DNA of 64,000 nucleotides from Rhizobium sp. 9140 (GTDB taxonomy: Bacteria; Pseudomonadota; Alphaproteobacteria; Rhizobiales; Rhizobiaceae). Positions 16,835-29,697 of this stretch are shown piece after piece (the first letter of the stretch is position 1; each line of letters starts with the position of its first letter). The translations under genes and the position numbers were made by a program. The notes beneath the pieces were generated by a model. That model made no database searches, was not told where the DNA came from, and saw only the letters and a program-made list of their open reading frames with translations. Location of the stretch: positions 486,501 to 550,500 of the forward strand of contig NZ_FJUR01000001.1 of assembly GCF_900067135.1 (NCBI RefSeq), given 5' to 3'.

Positions 16835-17767
16835 ATGGACACCACGGTCGACTTCGCAAGGATGAACGGGCTCGGCAACGCCATTCTGGTGGTGGACATG
16901 CGCGGCAGGAGCGATGCCGTGACCCCGGCGGCGGCCATCGCGCTCAATGCCGACCCGCAGACCCGCTTCGACCAGATCATGGCGATCCACGACCCGAAGG
17001 CATCGGGTACCGATTCCTGGATCGACATTCTGAACTCCGACGGCACCAGGGCGCAGGCCTGCGGCAATGGCATGCGCTGCGTAGTGCAGGCGCTGGCGGC
17101 GGAAACCGGCCGCAAGACCTTCACCTTTCATACGGTTGCGGGCGTCCTCAACGCCGAGGAACATGCCGACGGCACGATTTCGGTCGACATGGGCAGACCG
17201 GTGTTCGAGTGGAACCGCATTCCCCTTGCCGAAGACTTCCACGACACGAGCCGCATCGAGCTGCAGATCGGCCCGATCAACGATCCCGTGCTGCATTCGC
17301 CCTCCGTCATGTCGATAGGCAATCCCCATGCGATCTTCTGGGTCGAGCGCGATGTCATGTCCTACGACCTCGCACGCTTCGGCCCGCTGCTCGAAAACCA
17401 CCCGATGTTTCCCGAGCGCGCCAACATCACGCTTGCGCAGGTGACATCGCGGAGCGGCATGACCACCCGCACCTGGGAACGCGGCGCCGGATTGACGCTG
17501 GCCTGCGGCTCTGCCGCCTGCGCGGCGGCCGTCAGCGGTGCGCGCACCGGGCGCACGGGGCGCAAGGTGACGGTGACCGTTGCCAGTGCCGTGCCTTCCG
17601 GCACGCTCATCATCGACTGGCGCGAGCGCGACGATCATGTCGTCATGACCGGGCCTGCGTCCTGGGAGTGGTCCGGCCGCGTCGATCCCGCGACCGGCAC
17701 GTTCTCGCGCGAACCCGATGCCGGAGCGACAGGGACAGCGACAGCGACAGGGGCAAAGGCAGAGTGA
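16835..17767 (+). CDS. dapF: Diaminopimelate epimerase
   Basis: The 310-residue enzyme interconverts LL- and meso-diaminopimelate for lysine and peptidoglycan synthesis. The two catalytic cysteines are Cys76 in ACGNGMRC and Cys224 in LACGSAAC. The N-terminal [15 protein letters not shown] and [11 protein letters not shown] are family signatures. A low-complexity Gly/Ala/Thr tail of about 15 residues ends the protein. It starts a long operon: its TGA overlaps the GTG of mtaB. Confidence 0.96.
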   Translation: MDTTVDFARMNGLGNAILVVDMRGRSDAVTPAAAIALNADPQTRFDQIMAIHDPKASGTDSWIDILNSDGTRAQACGNGMRCVVQALAAETGRKTFTFHTVAGVLNAEEHADGTISVDMGRPVFEWNRIPLAEDFHDTSRIELQIGPINDPVLHSPSVMSIGNPHAIFWVERDVMSYDLARFGPLLENHPMFPERANITLAQVTSRSGMTTRTWERGAGLTLACGSAACAAAVSGARTGRTGRKVTVTVASAVPSGTLIIDWRERDDHVVMTGPASWEWSGRVDPATGTFSREPDAGATGTATATGAKAE

Positions 17768-19038
17768 GCGGCGTCGAGATCATCACCTTCGGCTGCCGCC
17801 TGAACACCTACGAATCCGAAGTCATGCGCGGCGCGGCCGAAAAAGCGGGGCTGAACAATGCCGTGCTGGTGAACACCTGCGCCGTGACCGGCGAGGCCGT
17901 GCGCCAGGCCCGCAAGGCGATCCGCCGCGCAAGACGCGAGCACCCGGACGCCCGCATCATCGTCACTGGCTGTGCCGCCCAGACCGAAGCCGGCAGTTTT
18001 GCCGCCATGCCGGAAGTGGACGCCGTTCTCGGCAATGCGGAAAAGCTGGACAGCGGCGCCTATCGCGCCCTGCCCGATTTCGGCGTTGCCGGCGAGGAGA
18101 AGCTTCGCGTCAACGACATCATGAGCGTGCGGGAAACCGCGCCGCAGATGGTGCGGATGATCGAGGGTCATGTGCGCGCCTTCGTGCAGGTGCAGAACGG
18201 CTGCGACCATCGCTGCACTTTCTGCATCATTCCCTATGGCCGTGGAAATTCCCGCTCGGTGCCGATGGGCGCCGTCGTCGATCAGGCGCGCATGCTGGTG
18301 GAGAACGGTTATCGCGAGATCGTGCTGACCGGCGTCGATGCCACCAGCTATGGCGGCGACCTGCCCGGCGCGCCGACGCTCGGCCTTCTAGCCAAGACCC
18401 TTCTGAAGCAGGTGCCGGAGCTTGCGCGCCTGCGCCTCTCGTCTATCGACAGCATCGAGGCCGACCGGCACCTGATCGACCTGATCGCCGACGAGCCGCG
18501 CTTCATGCCGCACCTGCATCTCTCGCTCCAGCACGGCGACGACATGATCCTCAAGCGGATGAAACGGCGGCATTCGCGAGCCGACGCTCTTGCCTTCATG
18601 AAAGAAGCACGTCGCCTGCGCCCCGGCATCGCCTTCGGCGCCGACATGATTGCCGGCTTTCCCACCGAGACGGAAGAGATGTTCCAGCAAGCCGGAACAC
18701 TGGCGCGGGAGGCTGATATCGCAAGCCTCCACGTCTTCCCCTACAGCCCGCGCGAAGGCACGCCCGCCGCCCGCATGCCGCAGCACGATCCCTCGCTGAT
18801 CCGGGAGCGCGCCGCGCGCCTGCGCGCCATCGGCGAGGATCTGGCCCGCGACCACCTGACCTCCATGGTCGGCACCGCGCAGACCGTGCTGGTCGAAAGC
18901 AACGGCACCGGCCACACGGAAAACTTCACCCGCGTCGCGACACCGGGGCTCGAGCCCCGCTCGCTGGTCGCGACGACGATCACGGGCCACGATGGCAGGA
19001 ACCTCTCCATCGACACCGCCGAAAGACAGGCCGCGTGA
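17764..19038 (+). CDS. mtaB: tRNA t6A37 methylthiotransferase MtaB
   Basis: A 424-residue radical-SAM enzyme that converts N6-threonylcarbamoyladenosine at tRNA position 37 into its 2-methylthio form. The N-terminal cluster is bound by Cys11, Cys39 and Cys70; the radical-SAM cluster by Cys147, Cys151 and Cys154 ([10 protein letters not shown]). [12 protein letters not shown] and [10 protein letters not shown] match MtaB rather than MiaB. The start is GTG 17764, overlapping the dapF stop; the same frame remains open far upstream inside dapF, which is not coding. Downstream comes ftsY. Confidence 0.94.
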   Translation: MSGVEIITFGCRLNTYESEVMRGAAEKAGLNNAVLVNTCAVTGEAVRQARKAIRRARREHPDARIIVTGCAAQTEAGSFAAMPEVDAVLGNAEKLDSGAYRALPDFGVAGEEKLRVNDIMSVRETAPQMVRMIEGHVRAFVQVQNGCDHRCTFCIIPYGRGNSRSVPMGAVVDQARMLVENGYREIVLTGVDATSYGGDLPGAPTLGLLAKTLLKQVPELARLRLSSIDSIEADRHLIDLIADEPRFMPHLHLSLQHGDDMILKRMKRRHSRADALAFMKEARRLRPGIAFGADMIAGFPTETEEMFQQAGTLAREADIASLHVFPYSPREGTPAARMPQHDPSLIRERAARLRAIGEDLARDHLTSMVGTAQTVLVESNGTGHTENFTRVATPGLEPRSLVATTITGHDGRNLSIDTAERQAA

Positions 19039-19070
19039 TATCAGCGGCCCCGCAGGTTTCAGGATATAAG

Positions 19071-20498
19071 ATGGCGTTCGACTTCCTCAAAAGGGTCTTC
19101 ACATTCGATCAGGTGCCGGCGGAAGCGCCCGTTGCCCCGCCTGCGGACGCCCCGCCCATGGACGAGAGCGCGCCGGATACGGTGACGCCTGCGGAGGTCA
19201 CACCCCCAGCTCCGGCTCCGGTCGGCGAAGACATCAAGGCTTTCGAACCGAACCTTGCCGCCGATGCCGCGCCGGACGATGCCCTGCCCCTTGCCGAGGA
19301 TCCGGTTCTTGCCGAGGAAATCGCCACGGCCGGCGGTCCTTCGGCGGATGATGAAGCAGAGGCCGAAGACGCGGACGAGACGCTGCTCCCGCTTCCGCCA
19401 GCTGAAGATATCGGCGATCTCGGCGTCGTGCCGTTGTCGCTGCTGGAGGCAGAGGCGGAGCTTCCCCCCGGCGAAAACCCGACCGCCGACCTTGAGCGGC
19501 CGCGCGACATGTCCGCGCTGCCGGCAGGTTTTGCCACGGGGCCGGCGCCCGAGCCGGAGGCCGCCCCTGAGACCGGGCGCCTCACATGGTTCCAGCGCCT
19601 GCGCGCCGGCCTGTCGCGCACCTCGTCGCAGCTGACCGGCCAGATCACGGCGCTCTTCACCAAGCGCAAGCTGGACGACGCCACGCTCGAAGAGCTGGAA
19701 GACCTCCTGATCCAGGCCGACCTTGGCGTCGAGACCGCGCTGCGCATCACCGATACGCTCGCCTCCGAGCGCTATGGCCGCGACGTTTCGGGTGCCGATG
19801 TCTCGCGCATCATGGCAGCCGAGATCACCAAGGTTCTGACGCCGGTCGCCAAGCCGCTGCAACTCGACCTCAACCATCGCCCCCACGTCATCCTCGTCGT
19901 CGGCGTCAACGGCACGGGCAAGACGACGACCATCGGCAAGCTCGCCGCCAAGCTTTCGGGCGCTGGCCTGAAGGTCATGCTCGCCGCCGGCGACACCTTC
20001 CGCGCCGCCGCCATCGAGCAGCTGAAGATCTGGGCCGACCGGACGAACAGCCACATCGTTTCCTCCCGGCTCGGCGCAGACGCCGCGGGCCTCGCCTACG
20101 AGGCCTTCGAGGAAGCGCGCCGGCAAAAGAGCGACGTGCTGATCATCGACACCGCCGGTCGCCTGCAAAACCGCACGGAACTGATGGCGGAACTCGAAAA
20201 AATCGTCCGCGTGCTCGGCAAGCTCGATCCGGATGCGCCGCATACGGTGCTCCAGACGCTGGACGCCACAACCGGGCAGAACGCGCTCAACCAGGTCGAG
20301 ATCTTCCGCAACGTTGCCGGCGTCAACGGGCTGATCATGACCAAACTCGACGGCACCGCCCGTGGCGGCATCCTCGTCGCCATCTCCGCCAAGCACAAGC
20401 TGCCGGTCTATTTCATCGGCGTCGGCGAGGGCATCGACGATCTCGAACCCTTCGAGGCCCAGGATTTCGCCGAGGCGATTGCCGGGATCGCGGATTAG
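19071..20498 (+). CDS. ftsY: Signal recognition particle receptor FtsY
   Basis: The 475-residue SRP receptor GTPase. An acidic N-terminal region of about 180 residues rich in Ala, Pro, Asp and Glu (the A domain, membrane contact) precedes the NG domain. The G domain motifs are [13 protein letters not shown] (about residue 280), DTAGRLQN and [11 protein letters not shown] start at ATG 19071 because [10 protein letters not shown] is the conserved amphipathic start; a GTG at 19035 that overlaps the mtaB stop would add 12 residues and cannot be excluded. Its partner Ffh is encoded 5 kb upstream on the other strand. Confidence 0.95.
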   Translation: MAFDFLKRVFTFDQVPAEAPVAPPADAPPMDESAPDTVTPAEVTPPAPAPVGEDIKAFEPNLAADAAPDDALPLAEDPVLAEEIATAGGPSADDEAEAEDADETLLPLPPAEDIGDLGVVPLSLLEAEAELPPGENPTADLERPRDMSALPAGFATGPAPEPEAAPETGRLTWFQRLRAGLSRTSSQLTGQITALFTKRKLDDATLEELEDLLIQADLGVETALRITDTLASERYGRDVSGADVSRIMAAEITKVLTPVAKPLQLDLNHRPHVILVVGVNGTGKTTTIGKLAAKLSGAGLKVMLAAGDTFRAAAIEQLKIWADRTNSHIVSSRLGADAAGLAYEAFEEARRQKSDVLIIDTAGRLQNRTELMAELEKIVRVLGKLDPDAPHTVLQTLDATTGQNALNQVEIFRNVAGVNGLIMTKLDGTARGGILVAISAKHKLPVYFIGVGEGIDDLEPFEAQDFAEAIAGIAD

Positions 20499-20578
20499 GC
20501 ATTGCGCCTCGCCGAAATTCCGCCGCCGTCTGCGGCCACATCACACGCATCTCAGATAAAGACCACAAGGCAGAGACG

Positions 20579-21262
20579 ATGAAGACCGAACGGCCCGTAG
20601 ACAACGACGTCACGCCGACCCCCGCCGAGCGTCACCACCCGGGCCTGAAGCTCGCTCTGGAACTCGGGCCTCTGCTCGTCTTCTTCTTCGCCAACATGCG
20701 CGGACCTTGGCTCGCCGAGACCTTTCCGGTTCTCACCGAACTCGGCGGTCCGCTCTTCATCGCCACCGGCCTCTTCATGGCGGCGACGGTCATCTCGCTG
20801 GTCGTCTCGAAGATCGTGCTCGGTCATCTCCCCGTCATGCCCTTCGTTTCGGGCATCGTCGTCCTGGTGTTCGGTTCGCTGTCGATCTGGCTGCAAAACG
20901 ACACGTTCATCAAGATGAAGCCGACCATCGTCAACACGCTATTCGGCGCGGTCCTTCTGGGCGGGCTGTTCTTCGGCAAGTCGCTGCTCGGCCACGTCTT
21001 CAACGCCGCCTTCCAGTTGGACGCGGCCGGCTGGCGCAAGCTGACCCTGCGCTGGGGCATCTTCTTCCTGTTTCTGGCCGTCCTCAACGAGGTCGTCTGG
21101 CGCGGTGCCGCGGTCTGGTATGCGCCCGACGCGCAGGCGGCCGATGATTTCTGGGTGGCGTTCAAGGTCTGGGGCACCATGCCGATTACCATCCTCTTCA
21201 CCATGGCGCAGATGCCGCTCATCCTGCGGCACTCCGTCGAATCGGCGTCCGACAAGATATGA
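20579..21262 (+). CDS. yciB: Inner-membrane septation protein YciB (IspZ family)
   Basis: The 227-residue protein has a hydrophilic N-terminus followed by about six helices. The family signatures are [15 protein letters not shown] near the start and [17 protein letters not shown] in the second half. YciB/IspZ proteins affect cell envelope integrity and septation; the biochemical function is unclear. It lies 80 bases after ftsY and its stop overlaps the next gene by four bases. Confidence 0.93.
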   Translation: MKTERPVDNDVTPTPAERHHPGLKLALELGPLLVFFFANMRGPWLAETFPVLTELGGPLFIATGLFMAATVISLVVSKIVLGHLPVMPFVSGIVVLVFGSLSIWLQNDTFIKMKPTIVNTLFGAVLLGGLFFGKSLLGHVFNAAFQLDAAGWRKLTLRWGIFFLFLAVLNEVVWRGAAVWYAPDAQAADDFWVAFKVWGTMPITILFTMAQMPLILRHSVESASDKI

Positions 21263-21885
21263 CCGCCGTTCCACCACCCCTCGGTCCCCTGCCTGCCGAA
21301 GCCCGGCCTGTCGAAGCCCGGCCCCGCAGCCGCACCCTGCTGTGGATCGGCGCCTGCATCGGCATTCTCGCGTTTCAGGTGGCTGCGGAGCTCTTCATGG
21401 GCCGTACGCCGATCTGCACCTGCGGCGTCGTCAAGCTGTTCGAACCGGTCGTCAACAGTCCCGGCAATTCCCAGCACCTTGCCGACTGGTACACGCCGTC
21501 CCACATCATCCACGGCTTCCTGTTCTACGCGCTGACGGCCTGGCTCTTTCCGAGAAAGCCGCTCGCCGCCCGGCTGTTCGTCGCGACTGTCATCGAAGCA
21601 GGCTGGGAACTGCTGGAAAACTCGCCCATCATCATCGAGCGCTATCGCTCCGCGACCGTTTCGCTGAACTATGTCGGCGACAGCGTCCTGAACTCGGCCA
21701 TGGACACCGTCTTCATGGCGCTCGGCTTCCTCGCTGCCGCTCGTCTGCCCGTTGCCGTAACGATCACCATCGCCATCGTCTTCGAACTGTTCACCGGCTG
21801 GCTGATCCGCGACAACCTCACCCTCAATGTGCTGATGCTGGTCTGGCCGCTGGACGCGGTGAAGGCATGGCAGGGCGCGCTTTGA
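21259..21885 (+). CDS. DUF2585 (UPF0314) family membrane protein
   Basis: A 208-residue protein with a proline-rich N-terminus and about five hydrophobic segments. Recognisable family stretches are [28 protein letters not shown] and [16 protein letters not shown]. The family is mostly confined to Rhizobiales and has no assigned function. Its ATG overlaps the yciB stop (ATGA), so it is the last gene of the dapF-mtaB-ftsY-yciB transcript. Envelope-related function is suggested only by this context. Confidence 0.88.
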   Translation: MTAVPPPLGPLPAEARPVEARPRSRTLLWIGACIGILAFQVAAELFMGRTPICTCGVVKLFEPVVNSPGNSQHLADWYTPSHIIHGFLFYALTAWLFPRKPLAARLFVATVIEAGWELLENSPIIIERYRSATVSLNYVGDSVLNSAMDTVFMALGFLAAARLPVAVTITIAIVFELFTGWLIRDNLTLNVLMLVWPLDAVKAWQGAL

Positions 21886-21923
21886 GCGTCAATTCGCTCT
21901 GTCCGCTCAGCAAAGAACACGCT

Positions 21924-22535
21924 TCAGGAACCCGCTGAAGCCTTCTCGATCGCGGGCATCAGGCCTTCGCGCAGGCTGCGGTCGTCAAAGGGGCCGACGC
22001 GCTTGTAGAGGATCGTGCCGTCGGGTGCGACGAGATAGGACTCTGGAATCCCGTAGACGCCCCAGTCGATGGCGGCGCGGCCGCGCGGATCGACGCCGAT
22101 GGCGGAGAAGGGATTGCCGAGCTCGTCAAGGAAACGCAGCGCGTTGTCCGTCTGGTCCTTGTAGTTGATGCCGACGACTTGCAGACGCGGGTCTTTTGCC
22201 AGAGCGAGGATAACGGGGTTTTCCGCACGGCAGGGTACGCACCAGGACGCCCAGACATTGACGAGCGTGAGCTTGCCCTTCACTGCCGCATCCGTCAGCG
22301 CGGGCATGGCCGCATTCCCGAGCGTAGCGCCTTCCAGCGCCGGCAAAGCGAGAGAGGGCGCCTTCGTGCCGATGAGCGCGGACGGAATTTCGCTGATATC
22401 GCGACCGGAATCGAGCTGGCTCCAGAACACGGCGGCAAGGCAGGCAAAGACGGTCAGCGGCAGCAGCGCCAGCGCCAGACGGCCTTTCGTCGTCGCGCGG
22501 TTTTCCGGCAGGTCGTTCTCAGGCAGGTCGCTCAC
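21924..22535 (-). CDS. ccmG: Cytochrome c maturation thioredoxin CcmG/DsbE
   Basis: The 203-residue periplasmic thioredoxin-like protein reduces apocytochrome c cysteines before haem attachment. A signal anchor (about residues 20-38) precedes a thioredoxin fold with the active site WCVPC (Cys99/Cys102) and the GVYGIPESYLV cis-proline loop typical of CcmG. The start is GTG 22535, four bases before the end of ccmD. Rhizobial literature calls this gene cycY. Confidence 0.95.
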   Translation of the reverse strand: MSDLPENDLPENRATTKGRLALALLPLTVFACLAAVFWSQLDSGRDISEIPSALIGTKAPSLALPALEGATLGNAAMPALTDAAVKGKLTLVNVWASWCVPCRAENPVILALAKDPRLQVVGINYKDQTDNALRFLDELGNPFSAIGVDPRGRAAIDWGVYGIPESYLVAPDGTILYKRVGPFDDRSLREGLMPAIEKASAGS

Positions 22536-22699
22536 GGTGCACCTCCGCCGGCCGAGCGGCGGCGGATGCCGGCCTCTTCCAGCGCCCGCAATTCGCGGCG
22601 CCGGGCGCGCGCGTCGAGAACGACCCAGGCGATGAGGGTCGCGACCGCGACGAGCGCGGCCCCATAGCTGGCGACGACATAGCCGAGATGCGCGCTCAT
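22532..22699 (-). CDS. ccmD: Haem exporter protein CcmD
   Basis: A 55-residue protein with one transmembrane helix (YVVASYGAALVAVATLIAWV) and a basic, arginine-rich C-terminal half, as in CcmD. It associates with CcmC and CcmAB in releasing holo-CcmE. It overlaps ccmC by four bases upstream and ccmG by four bases downstream, so translation is coupled along the row. Confidence 0.9.
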   Translation of the reverse strand: MSAHLGYVVASYGAALVAVATLIAWVVLDARARRRELRALEEAGIRRRSAGGGAP

Positions 22700-23454
22700 G
22701 CGGACGCCGCGCCCCGCGCAGCCTGTCGGCGCATGGCGGCAATGCGCCGCCGCCAGATTTCCGTGCGCATCGCCGCCAGATGCAGCGTGAAAAACAGGCA
22801 GGTGAAGGCGAGCGCCATGACAAGAAGCGGGCGCAGGAACTCCGGATCGATGGCCGAACCGCCAAGACGCAGCACGCTTGCCGGCTGGTGCAGCGTGTTC
22901 CACCAGTCGACGGAGAACTTGATGATCGGAATGTTGACAAAGCCGACGAGGATCAGCACGGCGGAAACCTTCGCCGCCCGTCCGGCATCGTCCATGGCGC
23001 GGTTGAGCGCGATCAGGCCGAGATACATGAGAAAAAGGATGAAGACGGAGGTGAGCCGCGCATCCCACACCCACCACGTGCCCCACATCGGCTTGCCCCA
23101 GAGCGAGCCGGTGACGAGCGCCAGCGCCGTGAAGCCGGCCCCGATGGGTGCCGCGCATTTCGCTGCGACGTCGGCCAGCGGATGACGCCAGACGAGCGTG
23201 CCGAGCGCGGAGGCCGCCATGACGGTATAGCCCATCATCGACAGCCATGCGGCAGGCACATGGATATACATGATCCGCACCGTCTCGCCCTGCTGGTAGT
23301 CGGCCGCGGTGGTGAAACAGAGCGTCAGGCCGACCGCAAAGAGCAGCGCCGTCAGACCGGCGAGCCATGGCAGCAGCCACCCGGCCAGCGCGACGAAGCG
23401 CGTCGGATTGGCAAGGTCGGTAAAGCTGCGAATGGCAAGGCTTCTCTCACGCAT
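22696..23454 (-). CDS. ccmC: Haem transporter subunit CcmC
   Basis: A 252-residue membrane protein with six helices that presents haem to CcmE. The haem-handling tryptophan-rich loop is visible as WGTWWVWDARLTS, and a conserved His occurs in YIHVPAAWLS and in the later loop with NTLHQPAS. The gene follows ccmB after 70 bases. Confidence 0.96.
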   Translation of the reverse strand: MRERSLAIRSFTDLANPTRFVALAGWLLPWLAGLTALLFAVGLTLCFTTAADYQQGETVRIMYIHVPAAWLSMMGYTVMAASALGTLVWRHPLADVAAKCAAPIGAGFTALALVTGSLWGKPMWGTWWVWDARLTSVFILFLMYLGLIALNRAMDDAGRAAKVSAVLILVGFVNIPIIKFSVDWWNTLHQPASVLRLGGSAIDPEFLRPLLVMALAFTCLFFTLHLAAMRTEIWRRRIAAMRRQAARGAASA

Positions 23455-23524
23455 GCGACCTCTCTACCAAGTTCACGAGGCCGCTTCAATGAACGTCGCG
23501 GCCACTGACACGGTCACCTTTGCG

Positions 23525-24184
23525 TCATTCGGAAGACGCGCGCAGGGCGACCGCCGCTGCCGCCGGGCCGAGGACGGCGAAGAAGAGCGTGATGGCCGAA
23601 AGGATCATAAACGGCGGCAGGAAGGGCGCGGGGTCCTCGACGGCGGCATAGGCCGCGCTGACGCCAAAAATGAGCACGGGAATGACGAGCGGCAGCACGA
23701 GGATCGACACGAGAAGCCCGCCGCGCGGCAGAGCCACGGCGACGGCGGCGCCCATCGCGCCGATCAGCGTGATCGCCGGCGTTCCCGCCAGAAGCGTCAG
23801 CATGGTGGCAAAGATGGCCGCCGGTTCCATGTTGAGAAACAGCCCGAGCAGCGGCGACACGAGCACGAGCGGCAGGCCGGACGCGGTCCAGTGGGCGAGG
23901 CATTTGACGAAGACAACAAGCACCAGCGGCGTCTCCTGCATCAACATCACGTCCAGAGCGCCATCCTCGCGCTCCGCCTGAAACAGGCGGTCGAGCCCGA
24001 GAAGCGAGGCCAGCAGCGCGCCGATCCACAGCATGGCCGGCCCCACCTGCGCCAGGAGCTTCAGGTCCGGCCCGAGCCCGAAGGGAACGACCGCGACGAC
24101 GGCCATGAAGAAGAGGATGCCCGTCAGCGCACCGCCGCCGGCACGGGTCGCAAGCTTCAGGTCGCGCAGATAGAGCGCCATCAT
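23525..24184 (-). CDS. ccmB: Haem exporter subunit CcmB
   Basis: The 219-residue six-helix permease partner of CcmA. The first residues MMALYLRDLKLATRAGG and the segment AEREDGALDVMLMQETPL are typical of CcmB. The frame stays open upstream into the 48-base gap to ccmA; the ATG at 24184 gives the normal family length. Confidence 0.94.
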   Translation of the reverse strand: MMALYLRDLKLATRAGGGALTGILFFMAVVAVVPFGLGPDLKLLAQVGPAMLWIGALLASLLGLDRLFQAEREDGALDVMLMQETPLVLVVFVKCLAHWTASGLPLVLVSPLLGLFLNMEPAAIFATMLTLLAGTPAITLIGAMGAAVAVALPRGGLLVSILVLPLVIPVLIFGVSAAYAAVEDPAPFLPPFMILSAITLFFAVLGPAAAAVALRASSE

Positions 24185-24233
24185 GACCGGCATCCCCGAA
24201 GTGACGAACGCGCGGGACGATCGCTTGCGATCC

Positions 24234-24866
24234 TCATGCCGGCACCGCAAAGCCGGTCATGGTCAGCATCTGCGCACCGGGAACGTCCAGAGCCTGATGC
24301 GTGGCGGCGATGACGATGCCGCCGGTGGCGCGATGTCCGGCGATCAGCGCCTCGACCATCCGCTCGCTCGCCGAATCCAGTGCTGCCGTCGGCTCGTCCA
24401 TGAGCCAGACGGGACGATACGCGACCAGAAGCCGGGCAAGCGCCGCACGACGCTGCTGCCCGGCCGAGAGATAGCCGAACGGCAGGTGACCGAGCCCGCC
24501 AAGGCCCACCGCCTCCAGCGCGACCTCCGCATTGGTCGCGGCATCGTCGCCCTGACCGCTAAAGCGCGACCAGAAGATGAGATTCTCCGCAACCGTCAAA
24601 TCGCGCTTCATCGCGTTACGGTGTCCGAGATAGTGAAGTGATTCGCGCACCGGCGCGGTGGGGTCGGCGATCCCTTCCAGCAGGATCGTACCGCTGTCTG
24701 CCGGATGAAGCCCGGCGAGCGTCCGCAGGAAGGTGGACTTTCCCGTGCCGTTTCGCCCGGTCACCAGCAGAGCGCCGCCAGCGTCCAGATCCAGGCAAAC
24801 CGCCCGGAAGATCGGGTCTTCGCCGCGGCTGGCACCCAGCCCGTCCACACGCAGGCGAAATGGCAT
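24234..24866 (-). CDS. ccmA: Cytochrome c biogenesis ATP-binding protein CcmA
   Basis: The 210-residue ABC ATPase of the CcmAB complex, whose ATP hydrolysis releases holo-CcmE. Walker A is GRNGTGKST, the signature motif is LSAGQQRR and Walker B is VWLMDEPTAALD. It is first in the ccmABCDG operon and divergent from acnA. ccmE, ccmF and ccmH are not in this window, consistent with rhizobia, in which they form a separate cycHJKL operon. Confidence 0.96.
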   Translation of the reverse strand: MPFRLRVDGLGASRGEDPIFRAVCLDLDAGGALLVTGRNGTGKSTFLRTLAGLHPADSGTILLEGIADPTAPVRESLHYLGHRNAMKRDLTVAENLIFWSRFSGQGDDAATNAEVALEAVGLGGLGHLPFGYLSAGQQRRAALARLLVAYRPVWLMDEPTAALDSASERMVEALIAGHRATGGIVIAATHQALDVPGAQMLTMTGFAVPA

Positions 24867-24929
24867 TCATCGTCCTTTTACGACGTTGGTCGCATTGAAA
24901 AAAATTGTCTCGAATTGACGGCGTTCGAT

Positions 24930-24958
24930 CTGGCACGTTTTGGCGAAATTATCTATAA
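24930..24958 (+). promoter_or_regulatory. Predicted acnA promoter
   Basis: CTGGCA, a 17-base spacer and CTATAA match the consensus CTTGAC-N17-CTATAT at useful positions. Transcription would start near 24965, leaving a leader of about 165 bases before the acnA start. Confidence 0.45.
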
Positions 24959-25129
24959 CGCGCCCAACACGCCAGCGGTCGGCGTGAATTTCATCCTAGC
25001 GCCGAACATGGAATTTTTTTTCCACGTGCGGACAGCGGAAATGACCGTACCCGCATCCCAATCTGCGCCTCCAGGCGCTCGGGCGTTCGCACGTCAGTTT
25101 ATGGCGATCAGACGGAACGGGGTATCCAA

Positions 25130-27820
<2,691 letters not shown>

Positions 27821-27843
27821 GGCGCAAAGATCTGAACATTGCG

Positions 27844-27870
27844 AAGGCCGGAACCGCGTTCCGGCCTTTT
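27844..27870 (+). terminator. acnA terminator
   Basis: AAGGCCGGAAC, loop CGC, GTTCCGGCCTT plus two further T residues form a perfect 11-bp stem ending in TTTT, starting 23 bases after the acnA stop. Confidence 0.85.
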
Positions 27871-28012
27871 GCATGTCCGGCGCGCAGAGACGGTCATCGC
27901 CAGAATTTCACTCCAACGTGACTTTGTGTTGAGGACGCTGCGGCGTATGAAAGAGCGGTTTCCGGCTGCCGCAATCCTGCCCGAATTGGAATCTGCCCGA
28001 AGTGGACCCTGC

Positions 28013-28822
28013 ATGCCCGCCTTCAAGACCTCTCGTTTGAGCCTGATCGGCAGCCTCTTCGTGCTGGCAGCCTTCCCGGCTGCAGCGCAAGAAGCGGTAC
28101 GGGAAGCGGCGCCGCAGACGATCGTGGCGAAGACCGCGGACAGCGGGCTGGAGGTCACGCAGCCGAAGGGCGTCGTGGAACTCTTCACCAGCCAAGGCTG
28201 CGCCTCCTGCCCCCCGGCCGACGCCGCGCTGAAGCACCTGATCGACGACGGCTCCATCGTCGCCCTCTCCTATCACGTGGATTACTGGAATTACCTCGGC
28301 TGGGCAGACACGCTCGCCTCGAAGGAGAACACCGCCCGTCAATATGCCTATGCCAAGATGTTTGGCCGCAACGGCGTCTACACGCCACAGGCCGTGCTGA
28401 ACGGTCGGGATCAGGTGAACGGCGCCAATCTCTCGGGCATCAAGGGACGGCTGATCGCCCTCAGCGGCGCAGACGCTGGCATGAAGGTTCCGATTTCGGC
28501 CGAGCGCAAGGACGACGAGATCGATATCACGATTGGAGAAGGGAACGGCAAAGCCAACGTCGTTATCGTCTACTTCAATCGCCAGAAGGTGGTGGACGTG
28601 GAAAAGGGTGAGAACAGCGGCAAGAAGATGTCCTACTGGCACGCCGTGCGCGACATTCAGACGATCGGCATGTGGGACGGGAAGTCCGCCCGCTTCGTGC
28701 TGCCCGCCTCCGTGCTCGATCAGGAGAAGGACAGTGGCTGTGCGATCCTGCTGCAGCAGATGAAGGACGCGGAAACCCCCGGCGCCATCGTCGGGGCGGC
28801 AACGCTGATGGCAGCGCAATAG
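28013..28822 (+). CDS. Secreted DUF1223 thioredoxin-like protein
   Basis: A 269-residue protein with a signal peptide (hydrophobic core SLIGSLFVLAAFPAAA, cleavage before QEAV). The DUF1223 signature ELFTSQGCASCPPADAAL contains a CxxC pair, Cys63 and Cys66, in thioredoxin-like context; SYHVDYWNYLGWAD and the PQAVLNGRDQVNG stretch are also family hallmarks. Function is unknown, possibly periplasmic redox. The start is set at ATG 28013 to give the signal sequence, though an in-frame ATG at 27947 exists. Confidence 0.85.
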   Translation: MPAFKTSRLSLIGSLFVLAAFPAAAQEAVREAAPQTIVAKTADSGLEVTQPKGVVELFTSQGCASCPPADAALKHLIDDGSIVALSYHVDYWNYLGWADTLASKENTARQYAYAKMFGRNGVYTPQAVLNGRDQVNGANLSGIKGRLIALSGADAGMKVPISAERKDDEIDITIGEGNGKANVVIVYFNRQKVVDVEKGENSGKKMSYWHAVRDIQTIGMWDGKSARFVLPASVLDQEKDSGCAILLQQMKDAETPGAIVGAATLMAAQ

Positions 28823-29249
28823 GCTTGCCGCGAGACACAGGAAAATTGCCCGGTCCGGCATATCGAGGGCTGGGGGCTGAGGGTTTCGATATCACCGGAC
28901 CGGGTGGTCTAAGCGGCAAAGGCCGGAGGCCGATCCCGATCAGGACCATCTGTGCGCCCGCGTGACCGGAGGTCGGGCATGGCAAGCTGCACAGAAACCC
29001 CGAGCCGGCGAAACAAGAAACGCTGGTCGACCGGCCGGGCAGCGCGCGGTACTTCGGAGAACCGAAGCAGCGGCGACGCGGCAGAGTTAAGCCTCGAATT
29101 CAGGCACCGGTTTGACCGCAATGCGGCAGTGCAAAAAAAGCCATTGCTTCAGGAGTTGTGAGCGGCTGCGTCTCAACATTTCCGTTCAAGCTTGATTTTC
29201 AGCGGCACTCAGGCACACTGTTACCGTCCTGTCATAACAAAAGGCCGGA
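28823..29249. other. 427-base gap without a convincing gene
   Basis: The first 85 bases hold the large inverted repeat listed separately. The rest carries no recognised gene; a short plus-strand frame at about 28979-29161 codes for a basic Arg/Ser-rich peptide with no family resemblance and no ribosome site. A poly-A run (GCAAAAAAAG) occurs near 29130. Confidence 0.45.
28849..28904. repeat. Long inverted repeat after the DUF1223 gene
   Basis: CCCGGTCCGG at 28849-28858 pairs perfectly with CCGGACCGGG at 28895-28904, and the inner ATATCG/CGATAT pair extends the stem after small bulges. The loop is G-rich. There is no T run after it, so it is not a standard terminator; it could cap the DUF1223 mRNA or belong to a small RNA. 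Confidence 0.6.
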
Positions 29250-29651
29250 ATGTGCATGACCGATCAGACGGATTTGCAAGATCGCCAAACCCCCAAGGCA
29301 TCTGAAAGCGTGGTCGTCGATCTCAGCGACTATCGACATGCCAAAGACCCTCTTCCCGTGACCTTCCACCGCCGAGAGCTCGACCAGATCCTGTGGGTCT
29401 ATGGCCGCATGGTGGGAGAAGGCGAGTGGCGCGACTACGCGCTCGACCATATGCGCGACAAGGCGGTCTTCTCCGTCTTCAAACGCTCGGGCGAACAGCC
29501 GCTTTACCGTGTGGAGAAGGTGCCGAAGCTTGCCGCGAAACAGGGCGCCTATGCCGTGGTCAACACGCACGGCATGATTCTGAAGCGCGGGCATGAGCTC
29601 ACGCAGGTGCTGAAGGTCTTCGACAAGCTGCTGAAGGTCGTGAAGAGCTGA
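29250..29651 (+). CDS. DUF2794 family protein
   Basis: A 133-residue soluble protein. VVVDLSDYRHA near the N-terminus and FHRRELDQILWVYGRMVGEG are the hallmarks of the alphaproteobacterial DUF2794 family, which has no known function. The ATG at 29250 has AAAAGG five bases upstream; the ATG at 29256 is an alternative. It stands alone between the DUF1223 gene and a convergent acetyltransferase. Confidence 0.88.
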   Translation: MCMTDQTDLQDRQTPKASESVVVDLSDYRHAKDPLPVTFHRRELDQILWVYGRMVGEGEWRDYALDHMRDKAVFSVFKRSGEQPLYRVEKVPKLAAKQGAYAVVNTHGMILKRGHELTQVLKVFDKLLKVVKS

Positions 29652-29697
29652 CGATGCGGGCGAAGCTGCAAGAGAGGATTGCCCGCAAGGCGCGCGG

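Noticed and set aside
16714..17763. Upstream extension of the mtaB frame through dapF
   Set aside because: The extension is Arg/His-rich and lies over dapF. MtaB starts naturally at GTG 17764, coupled to the dapF stop.
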